This document shows, in pieces, positions 33,881 through 42,173 of a stretch of DNA of 58,205 nucleotides. The position numbers were made by a program, and so were the translations under genes. The stretch's first letter is position 1. Every line of letters starts with the position of its first letter. The DNA lies in NCBI GenBank assembly GCA_034408895.1, contig JAWXCI010000028.1, positions 1-58,205 on the forward strand, written 5' to 3'. Under the pieces are notes generated by a model. That model was given only the letters and a program-made list of their open reading frames with translations. It was not told the origin of the DNA and made no database searches. The stretch comes from UBA4660 sp034408895 (GTDB lineage Bacteria; Bacteroidota; Bacteroidia; Flavobacteriales_D; Sanyastnellaceae).

Positions 33881-33960
33881 AAAACACTTCAGTGGTTTGG
33901 TTGAAGCTTGCATTTACTAAAAGTCTTTTCTTTGTGAGGCCAAATCCACCCTTTTCGTTT

Positions 33961-34953
33961 ATGAAAAAGTGTTCCGTCCTTATTGCTCTCAAACTTGCTA
34001 TTGTTTTATCCCTTCCACTTCAGGCGCAACAGGCGGACACCAGCATTACCCACTATCTGGACAAGGCTGAAACACTTCTGGCAGATAAAAAATTCAACAA
34101 AGCGATTGCCGCATGGGATTCTGCCCTGTGGTGGGCAAACTCTCTAAAGGCTTACACCACACTTTCGGCCATTCATTTCAGGAAGTCAAATTATTTTGAA
34201 TCGAAACACCTCGATAAAAAAGCATCATTCGAAATGAGAGAGGCACTTGATGCTATAATGCTAACAGATTCCGCCAATTCAAAGTTGGCCGTGCTTGATT
34301 CGCTGGTTCAATTTTCTTCAAGAAAGAAAAATTTTGAAGATGCTTACAACTACAAACTGCAATGGATTGCTTTGAAAGATGCGATGGAATTGAACCAACA
34401 AACTTCGACTTCATCATTGCTCACATCGGGACTTGATTCCATGCAAAGGGAAAATGCTGCTTTGATTTCGAAACTGGCTGATGAACAAAAGTCACACTTA
34501 GTTTTTTCGGATCAGGTAAGACTTTATAGTTTTATTGGTGGTGGTATTTTGCTTCTGCTCCTCGTCTTTCTCATTCGGTTTATTGTTTCATCTCGCGGCC
34601 GTTTGAAGAAGAGAATGAATGAGATATCTAGCTTGTCTGAACAAATAAAAACCGGCAACGAAGACATGCGCAAACTCAGTGAAAACATCATACAACAAGA
34701 CATCATCATTTCAAAGCTTCAATCCAATTCAACCGAATTGTGGGAATTGATTCCTGTAGTGAACAACAAACTGAAATCAGGAACAGGAAGCTTTATTGCA
34801 GATGCCCATAGTCAACTGGAACAACTTGCCCGCAGTGCTGGCAATGCCCTGCCCGTAGAAAAATATCTTGAGTTGCAAAACACACTTTCGCGCGCAATGC
34901 AGGAACTGCGCGAACTCATGGAAAGTCTTGATGCGTTGCGCGAGGGGAAATAA
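33961..34953 (+). CDS. Exported membrane-anchored coiled-coil protein, TPR-like N-terminus
   Basis: 330 aa from MKKCSVLIALKLAIVLSLPL; the frame is open to 33892, but those codons precede the signal peptide. The N-terminal part after LQAQQ is helical with repeat-like segments (HYLDKAETLLADKKFNKAIA, TLSAIHFRKSNYFES), suggestive of TPRs. A membrane helix (SFIGGGILLLLLVFLIRFIV) lies at about residues 183-204, followed by a basic stop-transfer stretch and a long coiled coil (EISSLSEQIKTGNEDMRKLS and on). The topology puts the helical repeats in the periplasm and the coiled coil in the cytoplasm. Function unknown. Confidence 0.75.
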   Translation: MKKCSVLIALKLAIVLSLPLQAQQADTSITHYLDKAETLLADKKFNKAIAAWDSALWWANSLKAYTTLSAIHFRKSNYFESKHLDKKASFEMREALDAIMLTDSANSKLAVLDSLVQFSSRKKNFEDAYNYKLQWIALKDAMELNQQTSTSSLLTSGLDSMQRENAALISKLADEQKSHLVFSDQVRLYSFIGGGILLLLLVFLIRFIVSSRGRLKKRMNEISSLSEQIKTGNEDMRKLSENIIQQDIIISKLQSNSTELWELIPVVNNKLKSGTGSFIADAHSQLEQLARSAGNALPVEKYLELQNTLSRAMQELRELMESLDALREGK

Positions 34954-35051
34954 CTTCTCCATTTCATCAGTTAGCAAATCAACTTTCTCCAGACATTTAC
35001 AGCAGGTAGTTGATTCAATTTTTGAAAATTCCATTCACCTTACAGAATTCT

Positions 35052-36182
35052 ATGATAGCAGGTCGAAAAAAATTCATAGTTGTAGCTGTACTTTTCACAG
35101 CCATCATTTTTTCGTGCCGAAAAGATGATCCAGTGCCGCCTCTTGTGACTCAAGAAATGAACGCTCCACAACTTCCTGAATCCCCATTCCATTACGGAGA
35201 AGAAATCCCGGATTTCTTTTATACGCCCGGTCTTTCGTTTTTCGAATCCGAACCGGGAGACAATCCAACAACGGATGCAGGTGCTACACTGGGTCGTGTT
35301 CTTTTTTATGACAAGAACCTTAGTGCATCAAAAACTGTTGCATGCGCAAGTTGCCATTTGCAGGAACATGGATTTGCAGATGTGACTCCCGGAAGCACGG
35401 GCCACAACGGAGGCACTACTGGTCGCAACGCATCTCACCTTGTAAACCTTCGTTTCAATTTCCGGCTTTTCTGGGACCTGCGTGCCAATGGGCTGGAAGA
35501 ACAAGTGCTGATGCCCATACAGGATCAACTTGAAATGGGAATGACACTCGAAGGACTCGTTGCACATCTGAATACCATCGAATACTACCCATCTCTTTTT
35601 CAAAATGCATTTGGCGAGAGTGAAATAACGAGTGAAAGAATTTCCATGGCGCTCTCACAGTTTGTTCGCTCCATTATTTCGTACGAAACAAAATTTGATG
35701 AAGGTCTTCAAACAGGTTTTGTAAACTTTACGGAACAGGAACTTTTGGGCAAATCACTTTTCTTCAATGGAGATACGCACTGCAATCATTGCCACATGAC
35801 CTACAATTTTTACTCTACCCAAGCATTGAACAACGGGCTTGAATCCGATTACATTGATGAAGGAGTGGGGGCACTCAGTGGTGACCCTGAAGACATGGGC
35901 AAGTTCAAAGTTCCTTCACTGCGAAATGTTGCACTTACTTCTCCTTACATGCACGATGGCCGCTTTGCAACATTGGAAGAAGTGGTTGAACATTACAACA
36001 GCGGTGTGCAGCCTCATCCTTATCTCGATGACCGGCTAACCGAGGAAGGAACGGTTGGCGGCACACCGTTCCAACTCAATCTTTCCGTAGAAGAGAAGGA
36101 AGCGCTCATTGCCTTTCTCAACACAATCACCGATTTCGAATTGCTGAGTGATGAAAAATTCAGTGACCCGTTTTCACAATGA
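35052..36182 (+). CDS. Dihaem cytochrome c peroxidase (MauG/CcpA-like) lipoprotein
   Basis: 376 aa starting MIAGRKKFIVVAVLFTAIIF with lipobox ending SC, so the mature protein is probably lipid-anchored; the ATG at 35010 adds non-signal residues. First haem site CASCH in KTVACASCHLQEHGFAD; second CNHCH in GDTHCNHCHMTYNF. Family features include ATLGRVLFYDKNLSASKT, LRFNFRLFWDLRANGLEEQV, FKVPSLRNVALTSPYMHDGR and ALIAFLNTITDFELLSDEKF. It reduces hydrogen peroxide with electrons from a small cytochrome or acts as a MauG-like oxidase in the periplasm. Confidence 0.93.
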   Translation: MIAGRKKFIVVAVLFTAIIFSCRKDDPVPPLVTQEMNAPQLPESPFHYGEEIPDFFYTPGLSFFESEPGDNPTTDAGATLGRVLFYDKNLSASKTVACASCHLQEHGFADVTPGSTGHNGGTTGRNASHLVNLRFNFRLFWDLRANGLEEQVLMPIQDQLEMGMTLEGLVAHLNTIEYYPSLFQNAFGESEITSERISMALSQFVRSIISYETKFDEGLQTGFVNFTEQELLGKSLFFNGDTHCNHCHMTYNFYSTQALNNGLESDYIDEGVGALSGDPEDMGKFKVPSLRNVALTSPYMHDGRFATLEEVVEHYNSGVQPHPYLDDRLTEEGTVGGTPFQLNLSVEEKEALIAFLNTITDFELLSDEKFSDPFSQ

Positions 36183-36319
36183 TGGGCGGACATTCCTACT
36201 TTCGTAATCCCCAATATTCACAATCATTAACGCATGGAATAAAATATCTCCACAACGTTTGAGTTCTTTGCGTCCAATTCCAAATTAATATGATTACAGA
36301 ATCGAATATCCCAAACAAA

Positions 36320-37504
36320 ATGAAACGTTACTTGTTCCTTATAGTGGCCGCGCTGCTGGTGGCAGGCGTTACCATTGGAGTTATCTATTACTCGGAACCC
36401 ATTACGGATTCCGCTACTGCTGACGGAAATTTTCATCATGGCATGAACAACCCCATCGTGAACATGATTAGCGACAACGACATTCCCCGCCAGGCTTATG
36501 TATCGGACGGAAGAAATAAGCTGGGTAAAATTGTGGGTGATGACACCTTCAGGATGCCGGAGTACACACTTTCATCTTCCATCAAGTATGATAATCTTGA
36601 GATATTTTTTATCAAGACAAAACCTGCCGTGAATGGAAAAGCATACATCACATTAACGGATGCCCTTGTGCAGAAGAAAGCTGTGGTGCACGAAACATCG
36701 AACGTGAACCAACTGAACGTAACTAACCTGGGCGATGAGTATTTGTTCATTCATTCCGGTGACATAGTGAAAGGCGGAAAACAGGATCGCACCATTCAAT
36801 ATGATGTGGTGGTGGAACCCAACGAGAAGAGTGAACCTCTTGCAAGCTATTGCGTGGAGAGCGGCCGCTGGACAACACGCGGGGCAGAGTCACATAACAA
36901 CTTTGCGTGGTGCAGCAACATGATTTCATCGAAGGAATTAAAAATTGCTGCACGTTATGACAGAGACCAGGGACAGGTGTGGGGCAATGTTTCCGAACAA
37001 CAAAGCAGCCTCAACTCCAGCATGATGACAAATTACAGGGTGAGCAATGCCGATGTGACACGCAATGCTTCAGCATCCAGCTTGCAGCTCACACTGGAAA
37101 ATCACCAACTCGATTCATTGCGCAATAATTTCCATGAACGCCTTTCAATAGATCTTGCCTCAGAACCGGAAGCGGTGGGCATGGCATTTTTTATCAATGG
37201 TGAGTTGTATGGAATTGATGTATATAACAACCGCCAATTGTTTGCCGACCTGTGGTACAAACTGCTTGAAGCCGCCATAGTGGAAGCCATAAGCAACAAG
37301 ACAACAGGTACTGCGAAGACAGCAAACACAGCAGACATAGAAAAGATTATCAGCGCATCGTACAAAATATACGAGCCGGAAAAAGTGAACACCACCACCA
37401 CCTGCACGGCCAGCGAAACTGCCGATGGCAAAGTGGCCGCATTCCTTACCGAGGACAAAAACCTGGGCGTGTGGATGCACCGTTGCTGGCTGCCATTGGA
37501 GTGA
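36320..37504 (+). CDS. ARPP-1-like (DUF6569-type) domain protein, membrane-anchored
   Basis: 394 aa from MKRYLFLIVAALLVAGVTIG; one N-terminal hydrophobic segment (residues 4-24) anchors or exports it. The domain includes LEIFFIKTKPAVNGKAYITL, VLLLEGE-like EYLFIHSGDIVKGGKQDRTI, and SYCVESGRWTTRGAESHNNF, which resembles the ARG and rhodanese-phosphatase-associated protein family. The C-terminal part has SLRNNFHERLSIDLASEPEA and VGMAFFINGELYGIDVYNN. A Cys pair near the end may be oxidised. Molecular role unknown. A terminator follows at 37535. Confidence 0.7.
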   Translation: MKRYLFLIVAALLVAGVTIGVIYYSEPITDSATADGNFHHGMNNPIVNMISDNDIPRQAYVSDGRNKLGKIVGDDTFRMPEYTLSSSIKYDNLEIFFIKTKPAVNGKAYITLTDALVQKKAVVHETSNVNQLNVTNLGDEYLFIHSGDIVKGGKQDRTIQYDVVVEPNEKSEPLASYCVESGRWTTRGAESHNNFAWCSNMISSKELKIAARYDRDQGQVWGNVSEQQSSLNSSMMTNYRVSNADVTRNASASSLQLTLENHQLDSLRNNFHERLSIDLASEPEAVGMAFFINGELYGIDVYNNRQLFADLWYKLLEAAIVEAISNKTTGTAKTANTADIEKIISASYKIYEPEKVNTTTTCTASETADGKVAAFLTEDKNLGVWMHRCWLPLE

Positions 37505-37534
37505 TAAAACGTTTCCTGAAATAGTAGTTGAATA

Positions 37535-37567
37535 AAAACCGCTTCACTGATATGAAGCGGTTTTTTG
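37535..37567 (+). terminator. Rho-independent terminator
   Basis: AAAACCGCTTCA, loop CTGATA, TGAAGCGGTTTTTT, 30 bases after the ARPP-1-like gene. Confidence 0.85.
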
Positions 37568-37670
37568 TTGAACCCAAATTGTCGGTAGGATTTTGAGCAC
37601 TCCACAGTCAGGAGTGGTGAATTGAATTTATTGCCCAGCCTTATCCTGCTGTTTGATTCGTGCTGAAAAT

Positions 37671-37711
37671 AAAAAAGCATCCATCCGGTTTTCCGGAAGG
37701 ATGCTTTTTTT
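37671..37711. terminator. Bidirectional terminator
   Basis: AAAAAAGCATCC-at-CCGG, loop TTTT, CCGG-aa-GGATGCTTTTTTT. It lies between the convergent ARPP-1-like and SRPBCC genes and has A/T runs on both sides. Confidence 0.85.
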
Positions 37712-37726
37712 CATAAGTCAAAAATT

Positions 37727-38761
37727 TTATTTGATCGGTTGCACCAGATGCGTTACCCAAAGCGTGCTGTCCGGTTGGGTACCGGGGCCTACCATGTAAA
37801 CTTCGTAGCCGGACCAGCGAGGTGTGTTACCACCACCCATCACTGCGCCCATGAAGCCTTCCCATGCTGCTGCCACACCAGCGTATCCACCATTGTGTGC
37901 ATGTTTCGCTGACTTACCAGCAGGAATTTTTCCACAAGTCAATCCCTTGCCCGCAGCCATTGAATCAGCCACAGGAATTGCAATTTCAATATCGGCCGAA
38001 TAGGTTTTATCATTAAAGTTGTGAGCAATGCTGATGTAAGGTCCGGCAGCGGTTGTTTTCATAGAAGCAAGTTGAGCGTTAATGGCAGCGTATGCACCAT
38101 CATACATTTTCATAAAGTCATCTTGCGTGGTAGTGGCGAAGTTCACTCCAGGGAACATTTGACCTACATACCACTGTTCGCCCATTTCTACAACATCGAA
38201 ATGTGTCATGGGTGCAGCCATCGGTTTCGATTCCACAATTGCTTTTAGATCGGTCAGGCCTTGGTTGAACATGTCCATCATCATACCCTGGAAATTCATT
38301 ACCATTGCCATACCGCGCATCATGAATGGCATTGGTGATGGCAACATTCCCCAAGTAACTTTTGTGCTATCACCCATTGGTTCAAACTTGAATTCACCAA
38401 TACCCAACTGGGTTGTATCATTCATGAAATTCAGTGACGCCCTAGCGTAGTCGGGACGTATTTCAATAAGTTCCTGTGATCCTTTAAGTACATGTTTGTG
38501 CTTGCTGTCCCATGTCATTTTGTGGCCCACTGTTCCGGGAGTTCCGGAAAAGGTATATGTGGCTGTAGTATCCAGTTTGTGCCACGGGCTCCAGCCCATC
38601 CACTTGCTAAAGTCAGTGACCTCTTCCAGTATGGAGGCAGGGCTTGCCTTCATTGTTTTGGTCTGCATGCCTCCCATTTCTTTAGGGCCGGCAATGCACA
38701 GAATAACGTAAATGACGAACAACACCAGTACGGTGTATAACAAAAATTTTACAATCTTCAT
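37727..38761 (-). CDS. SRPBCC family protein with C-terminal GyrI-like domain
   Basis: 344 aa. An N-terminal helix (IVKFLLYTVLVLFVIYVILC) anchors it. Residues about 30-180 have the SRPBCC/polyketide-cyclase pattern: ASPASILEEVTDFSKWMGWS, YTFSGTPGTVGHKMTWDSKH, FKFEPMGDSTKVTWGM. Residues about 190-344 resemble a GyrI-like small-molecule-binding domain (FDVVEMGEQWYVGQMFPGVN, KSAKHAHNGGYAGVAAAWEG and SGYEVYMVGPGTQPD). This two-domain arrangement is common in Bacteroidota; it probably binds a hydrophobic ligand. A terminator follows its 3' end. Confidence 0.82.
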   Translation of the reverse strand: MKIVKFLLYTVLVLFVIYVILCIAGPKEMGGMQTKTMKASPASILEEVTDFSKWMGWSPWHKLDTTATYTFSGTPGTVGHKMTWDSKHKHVLKGSQELIEIRPDYARASLNFMNDTTQLGIGEFKFEPMGDSTKVTWGMLPSPMPFMMRGMAMVMNFQGMMMDMFNQGLTDLKAIVESKPMAAPMTHFDVVEMGEQWYVGQMFPGVNFATTTQDDFMKMYDGAYAAINAQLASMKTTAAGPYISIAHNFNDKTYSADIEIAIPVADSMAAGKGLTCGKIPAGKSAKHAHNGGYAGVAAAWEGFMGAVMGGGNTPRWSGYEVYMVGPGTQPDSTLWVTHLVQPIK

Positions 38762-38996
38762 TGGATTTGATGTTTATGGATTAAAAAGTAATTTGGTTGA
38801 AGGGGCGAAAATAGCTGATGACCTGATTGGCAGATGCGCTGACGTGCTGATACTGAGTGAAACGAAGTCCCAATTTTTTCTTCGGGATGCTTATGGAGAG
38901 ATTCACGTAATACGGGCGCTTCGATAACTCATTCACCCGAAACCTTTCTACACTGAATCTTGTACAAGCGCTGGTCTCATTAAACTATCGTTTTCC

Positions 38997-39713
38997 ATGA
39001 AGAAGTCTTTACTCATTTTTGTTATGGGTTTGATCTACACACTTACTCAAACCGCATCTGCCCAATCCCCGGACAATAATTACAATGCAGGAGGTGGTGT
39101 TTATTCCATCGCAACGCAGGGCAACAGCGTTATCACCGCTTGTGTGCAGGCGGGGCAGTTTATCCGCTTCAACGTAGTATGTGGTGAGAGTTATTCTTTC
39201 TCAACATGTGGCGCATCTTGGGATACTGAAATGACTTTGTGGAGCATTGTCAACGGATCATCAGTGCTTGCTTTTGATGATGATGATTGCGGAACTTCCG
39301 GAGGGCCCTCTTTCATCACCTGGACAGCCACGCTCACCGGAACCATCCGTGTGTTACTCGATGCAAAAGAAAGTATGCAGAATAAGGCTGCCTGTTCCAC
39401 TATCACTCTGGCATGGCTCACCTCATCATCGTTTGGCAATAATGTTTATCCCAACGTAGAAGTCTTAAGCGTTTATCCCAATCCTTCTGAAAATAATTTC
39501 AAGGTGAGCATCAATTCAACACAAGAACTTCAACTGGTTTATTTGATAACCGACCTCAACGGCAGGGACAGATTAACTCAGTACGCTCATTTGAACGAAG
39601 GGGCCAACACCGTTCAATTGCAAACTGCGGATTTACCAGTGGGGCTTTACCTGCTTGTGGTGCAAAAACAAGATGGAACGCATGTTCATACAGAGCAGAT
39701 TTCAAGAAACTGA
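38997..39713 (+). CDS. Secreted T9SS type A cargo protein, pre-peptidase-like domain
   Basis: 238 aa. Signal peptide 1-22 (ending TASAQ). The mature domain (about 30-140) has FIRFNVVCGESYSFSTCGAS, WDTEMTLWSIVNGSSVLAFD, DDDDCG and ATLTGTIRVLLDAKE, which looks like the beta-sandwich pre-peptidase C-terminal fold. A type A sorting domain follows (SVYPNPSENNFKVSI, LPVGLYLLVVQK). No catalytic domain; probably adhesive or structural. Confidence 0.8.
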   Translation: MKKSLLIFVMGLIYTLTQTASAQSPDNNYNAGGGVYSIATQGNSVITACVQAGQFIRFNVVCGESYSFSTCGASWDTEMTLWSIVNGSSVLAFDDDDCGTSGGPSFITWTATLTGTIRVLLDAKESMQNKAACSTITLAWLTSSSFGNNVYPNVEVLSVYPNPSENNFKVSINSTQELQLVYLITDLNGRDRLTQYAHLNEGANTVQLQTADLPVGLYLLVVQKQDGTHVHTEQISRN

Positions 39714-39724
39714 TTCCATATTCC

Positions 39725-39803
39725 TCCTGATAGCTATCGGGAATAGATTCCAGATTCGCGGACTACGTGCATTGATAATTTGAAATCTGGAATTTCTATT
39801 CCC
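39725..39803. terminator. Imperfect inverted repeat between convergent genes
   Basis: GGGAATAGATTCCAGATT (39739-39756) pairs imperfectly with the complement of 39783-39803, which includes the stop codon of the minus-strand GH114-like gene. A second small palindrome, TCCTGATAGCTATCGGGA, sits at 39725-39742. It probably ends transcription from both sides; there is no T run. Confidence 0.45.
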
Positions 39804-40791
39804 AGTACTCAAACGCATCAATGATGTCTAGATACACTCCATCGAAACCGGCATCAAGAATGTTTTTCATGTATGAAGTGTCATTGCCGAAAATGATGGA
39901 CTGCCAATTCTCGTCCCAGTAATGCACTTTGTAATTGCCCGGCCAGTCGGGGTTCAACTCACCCAGCCAGTCAGGCGGATTGAAACTCCAGTCCGGTTCC
40001 CAATACGGTCTGTAATCTTCTGCTTCGCCAATACTCATGTAGGCAATTACCAATCTCACACCTCCGTTGGTTTTTTGTCTTAGCTGATTGATTTCTTGCG
40101 GAGTGAATTCTTCTTCATCAAAAAAAGCATCCATGAGCACAAGGTCATAGTTGGTTGCCGCAACCGCATTTATGAAATCTTGCTTTGTTAAATATTCTTG
40201 AGTGTTGATAATGTAGAGAAAATTCTGCGCTTCGTCCAGTGAGGTAATCACTCCGTTATTTTCATTGTGAACCGGGTTGGGGTAAACAGGAATGCTGAAG
40301 AGGTCGCGCTCATCGGCCGCGAAAGAGATATAGCCGTGTGCATCGTTTTGCGCATAACTATCGTCCACAAAATTTTGAGTTGTGCAGTAGTCAGTAATCA
40401 TAATGGTCTTTCCTTCATCACGCATTCGCAACAGCAAATTATTCCAGCCTTGTTGTTCATCCACAGGAGTTGGAGAATCATCATTATTATCATAACCATA
40501 AAAAAGTTCTTCGCGCCCCTGTCCGTTTATGGTGTTCATGTAATCCGTTGCCAGTTGCCCGGCAGGCTCACCGTTGAGGGTGGCAAGTTCCTGCCCGTTC
40601 TGTGGAATCACGATGAAGTCAGCATCAGCGGCTCGGCCATAATCAGCAATGCTAATCACAAACTTCCGCATCTCATCACGGTAGTAAATAGCATCGTTGG
40701 ATAGACCCGTTGGGGGTATCAGTTCTTCATCATCGTTTCTGCACGATAAAAGAAAAGCAGCTGATAGCAGAATAAAGAAAATGGATTTCAT
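39796..40791 (-). CDS. GH114-like (endo-alpha-1,4-polygalactosaminidase type) lipoprotein
   Basis: 331 aa. Lipoprotein signal MKSIFFILLSAAFLLSCRND (Cys at 17). TIM-barrel features of the GH114/TM1410 family: KFVISIADYGRAADADFIVI, ITDYCTTQNFVDDSY, YDLVLMDAFFDEEEFTPQEI, VRLVIAYMSIGEAEDYRPYW, DWPGNYKVHYWDENWQSIIF, and the terminal ILDAGFDGVYLDIIDAFEYW. Candidate acidic catalytic residues are in LMDAF and YLDIIDAFE. Expected to hydrolyse an amino-sugar polysaccharide at the cell surface. The family is often mislabelled as cysteinyl-tRNA synthetase-like. Confidence 0.83.
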   Translation of the reverse strand: MKSIFFILLSAAFLLSCRNDDEELIPPTGLSNDAIYYRDEMRKFVISIADYGRAADADFIVIPQNGQELATLNGEPAGQLATDYMNTINGQGREELFYGYDNNDDSPTPVDEQQGWNNLLLRMRDEGKTIMITDYCTTQNFVDDSYAQNDAHGYISFAADERDLFSIPVYPNPVHNENNGVITSLDEAQNFLYIINTQEYLTKQDFINAVAATNYDLVLMDAFFDEEEFTPQEINQLRQKTNGGVRLVIAYMSIGEAEDYRPYWEPDWSFNPPDWLGELNPDWPGNYKVHYWDENWQSIIFGNDTSYMKNILDAGFDGVYLDIIDAFEYWE

Positions 40792-41074
40792 GGGATGGAA
40801 ACGGTGATGGCTAAAAATATTGTTTGGGTAAATGAAAGCAGAGTAATCATTCTGCTTCTGGGACGTTCCTCTAATCTCAGACCTAGTCCCCTATTCGTCA
40901 TTTCCAGCCAAAACATCAAGCATTTTTTCGCCTCCTTTGGCAAGCCAGGCGAGTTAAAAAAATTACTCAACAAAGCATGAGGCCAATATCCCGCGCAGTC
41001 CGTCAAAGTGGTTAACTACCTGATGCTTCATAGTCGTGGATGGAATAAACAAGCGCTCTCTTCTTATTCCATGT

Positions 41075-42064
41075 TTATTGCCGGATAAACTTTCGCGTAA
41101 TCACTTCGCTGTCCGCAGTGATGCTCACCACATAAGGCCCCGAGGCAAGATGAGAAACATTAGTTCGTTCAATGCCATTGGAAATAATTTTGCTCTGAAC
41201 TTCATTCCCCATTGCATCAAAAATTTTCATCAAACCTTTTTCACCCGAGTTAAAAGAGATGTGGATAAATTCCTGTGCTATGGTTGGATAAAGTTGGAAG
41301 GATGATGTCTTCACATGTTCATTGACGCCCACAATACCTGTGTCGAAATGATATACCTGGCCGGCTGGAGGTTCTCCTGTTAAAAGTTGTTCCTCGGAAA
41401 TTTCGAAGTTGGGATCATCGAAAATAATTACCTCAGGGTTTGCCGGATCACCAACCACCATCCATAATCCTTCCCACACTCCTGATTGCAGATTGAAATT
41501 TTTTGAAACCACCAAGATTGGAACTCCATAATCATGAATGATTTCGCCTTCCTTTATCGTATTGTGGCCATAACGGAATTCGAAGTCATTGGTGGTTTCA
41601 TAAAACCACACCTGGAAATTTGTTTGGTTGTTGTAGGTACCCGTGCCTTCGTATTCATAGTAAAAGGCCACGTCTTTCCATTGAATTTTACAAATGCGAC
41701 TTCCGGGGTTGCCCACCACTTCATAAGAGATAGAGCTAAGCGAAGTGTCTTGTCCGAAACCTGCGGAAATGATATCGGCATTGTAGGGAGTTAACAAATT
41801 GAGGTCACTCTCATCTATCACGGGAAATAGAATTACACCGGGATCGTTGAAGTAGATGGAATCAAAAGTTTCACCCATCATCTCGAAATCAAAACCGAAA
41901 TCAATAATGAGTTGAGGATCGTCCCAAGGTTGATTTTCTTCCAGCATGATGGGATTTGCCAGCTCCGTATAGGTTTCGTTCCATGCCTGAAAGGTGTAAG
42001 GAAGTTCTTGTGCCATTAATGAAACCGGAATGGCAACAGCAAAAAGTGTAAAAATTTTGTTCAT
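41075..42064 (-). CDS. Secreted T9SS type A cargo protein
   Basis: 329 aa from MNKIFTLFAVAIPVSLMAQ; the upstream codons to 42112 are rejected. The mature part begins ELPYTFQAWNETYTELANP and has beta-rich segments including FGFDFEMMGETFDSIYFNDP, FQVWFYETTNDFEFRYGHNT and LQSGVWEGLWMVVGDPANP. No enzyme motif is recognised. Sorting domain: SFQLYPTIAQEFIHISFNSG, KIFDAMGNEVQSK, LASGPYVVSI, ending RKFIRQ. It lies downstream of the TonB-dependent receptor on the same strand (109-base gap) and could share a transcript. Confidence 0.8.
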   Translation of the reverse strand: MNKIFTLFAVAIPVSLMAQELPYTFQAWNETYTELANPIMLEENQPWDDPQLIIDFGFDFEMMGETFDSIYFNDPGVILFPVIDESDLNLLTPYNADIISAGFGQDTSLSSISYEVVGNPGSRICKIQWKDVAFYYEYEGTGTYNNQTNFQVWFYETTNDFEFRYGHNTIKEGEIIHDYGVPILVVSKNFNLQSGVWEGLWMVVGDPANPEVIIFDDPNFEISEEQLLTGEPPAGQVYHFDTGIVGVNEHVKTSSFQLYPTIAQEFIHISFNSGEKGLMKIFDAMGNEVQSKIISNGIERTNVSHLASGPYVVSITADSEVITRKFIRQ

Positions 42065-42173
42065 GTTGATTGTTGGTATTGATGAAAAATTGCTGGTGGC
42101 AAAGGGACGCACAATAATAAGAGAGTGTTACAACCTCTATCCATGTTAGTTCTCCCATTGGGGGGCAAGGGCT

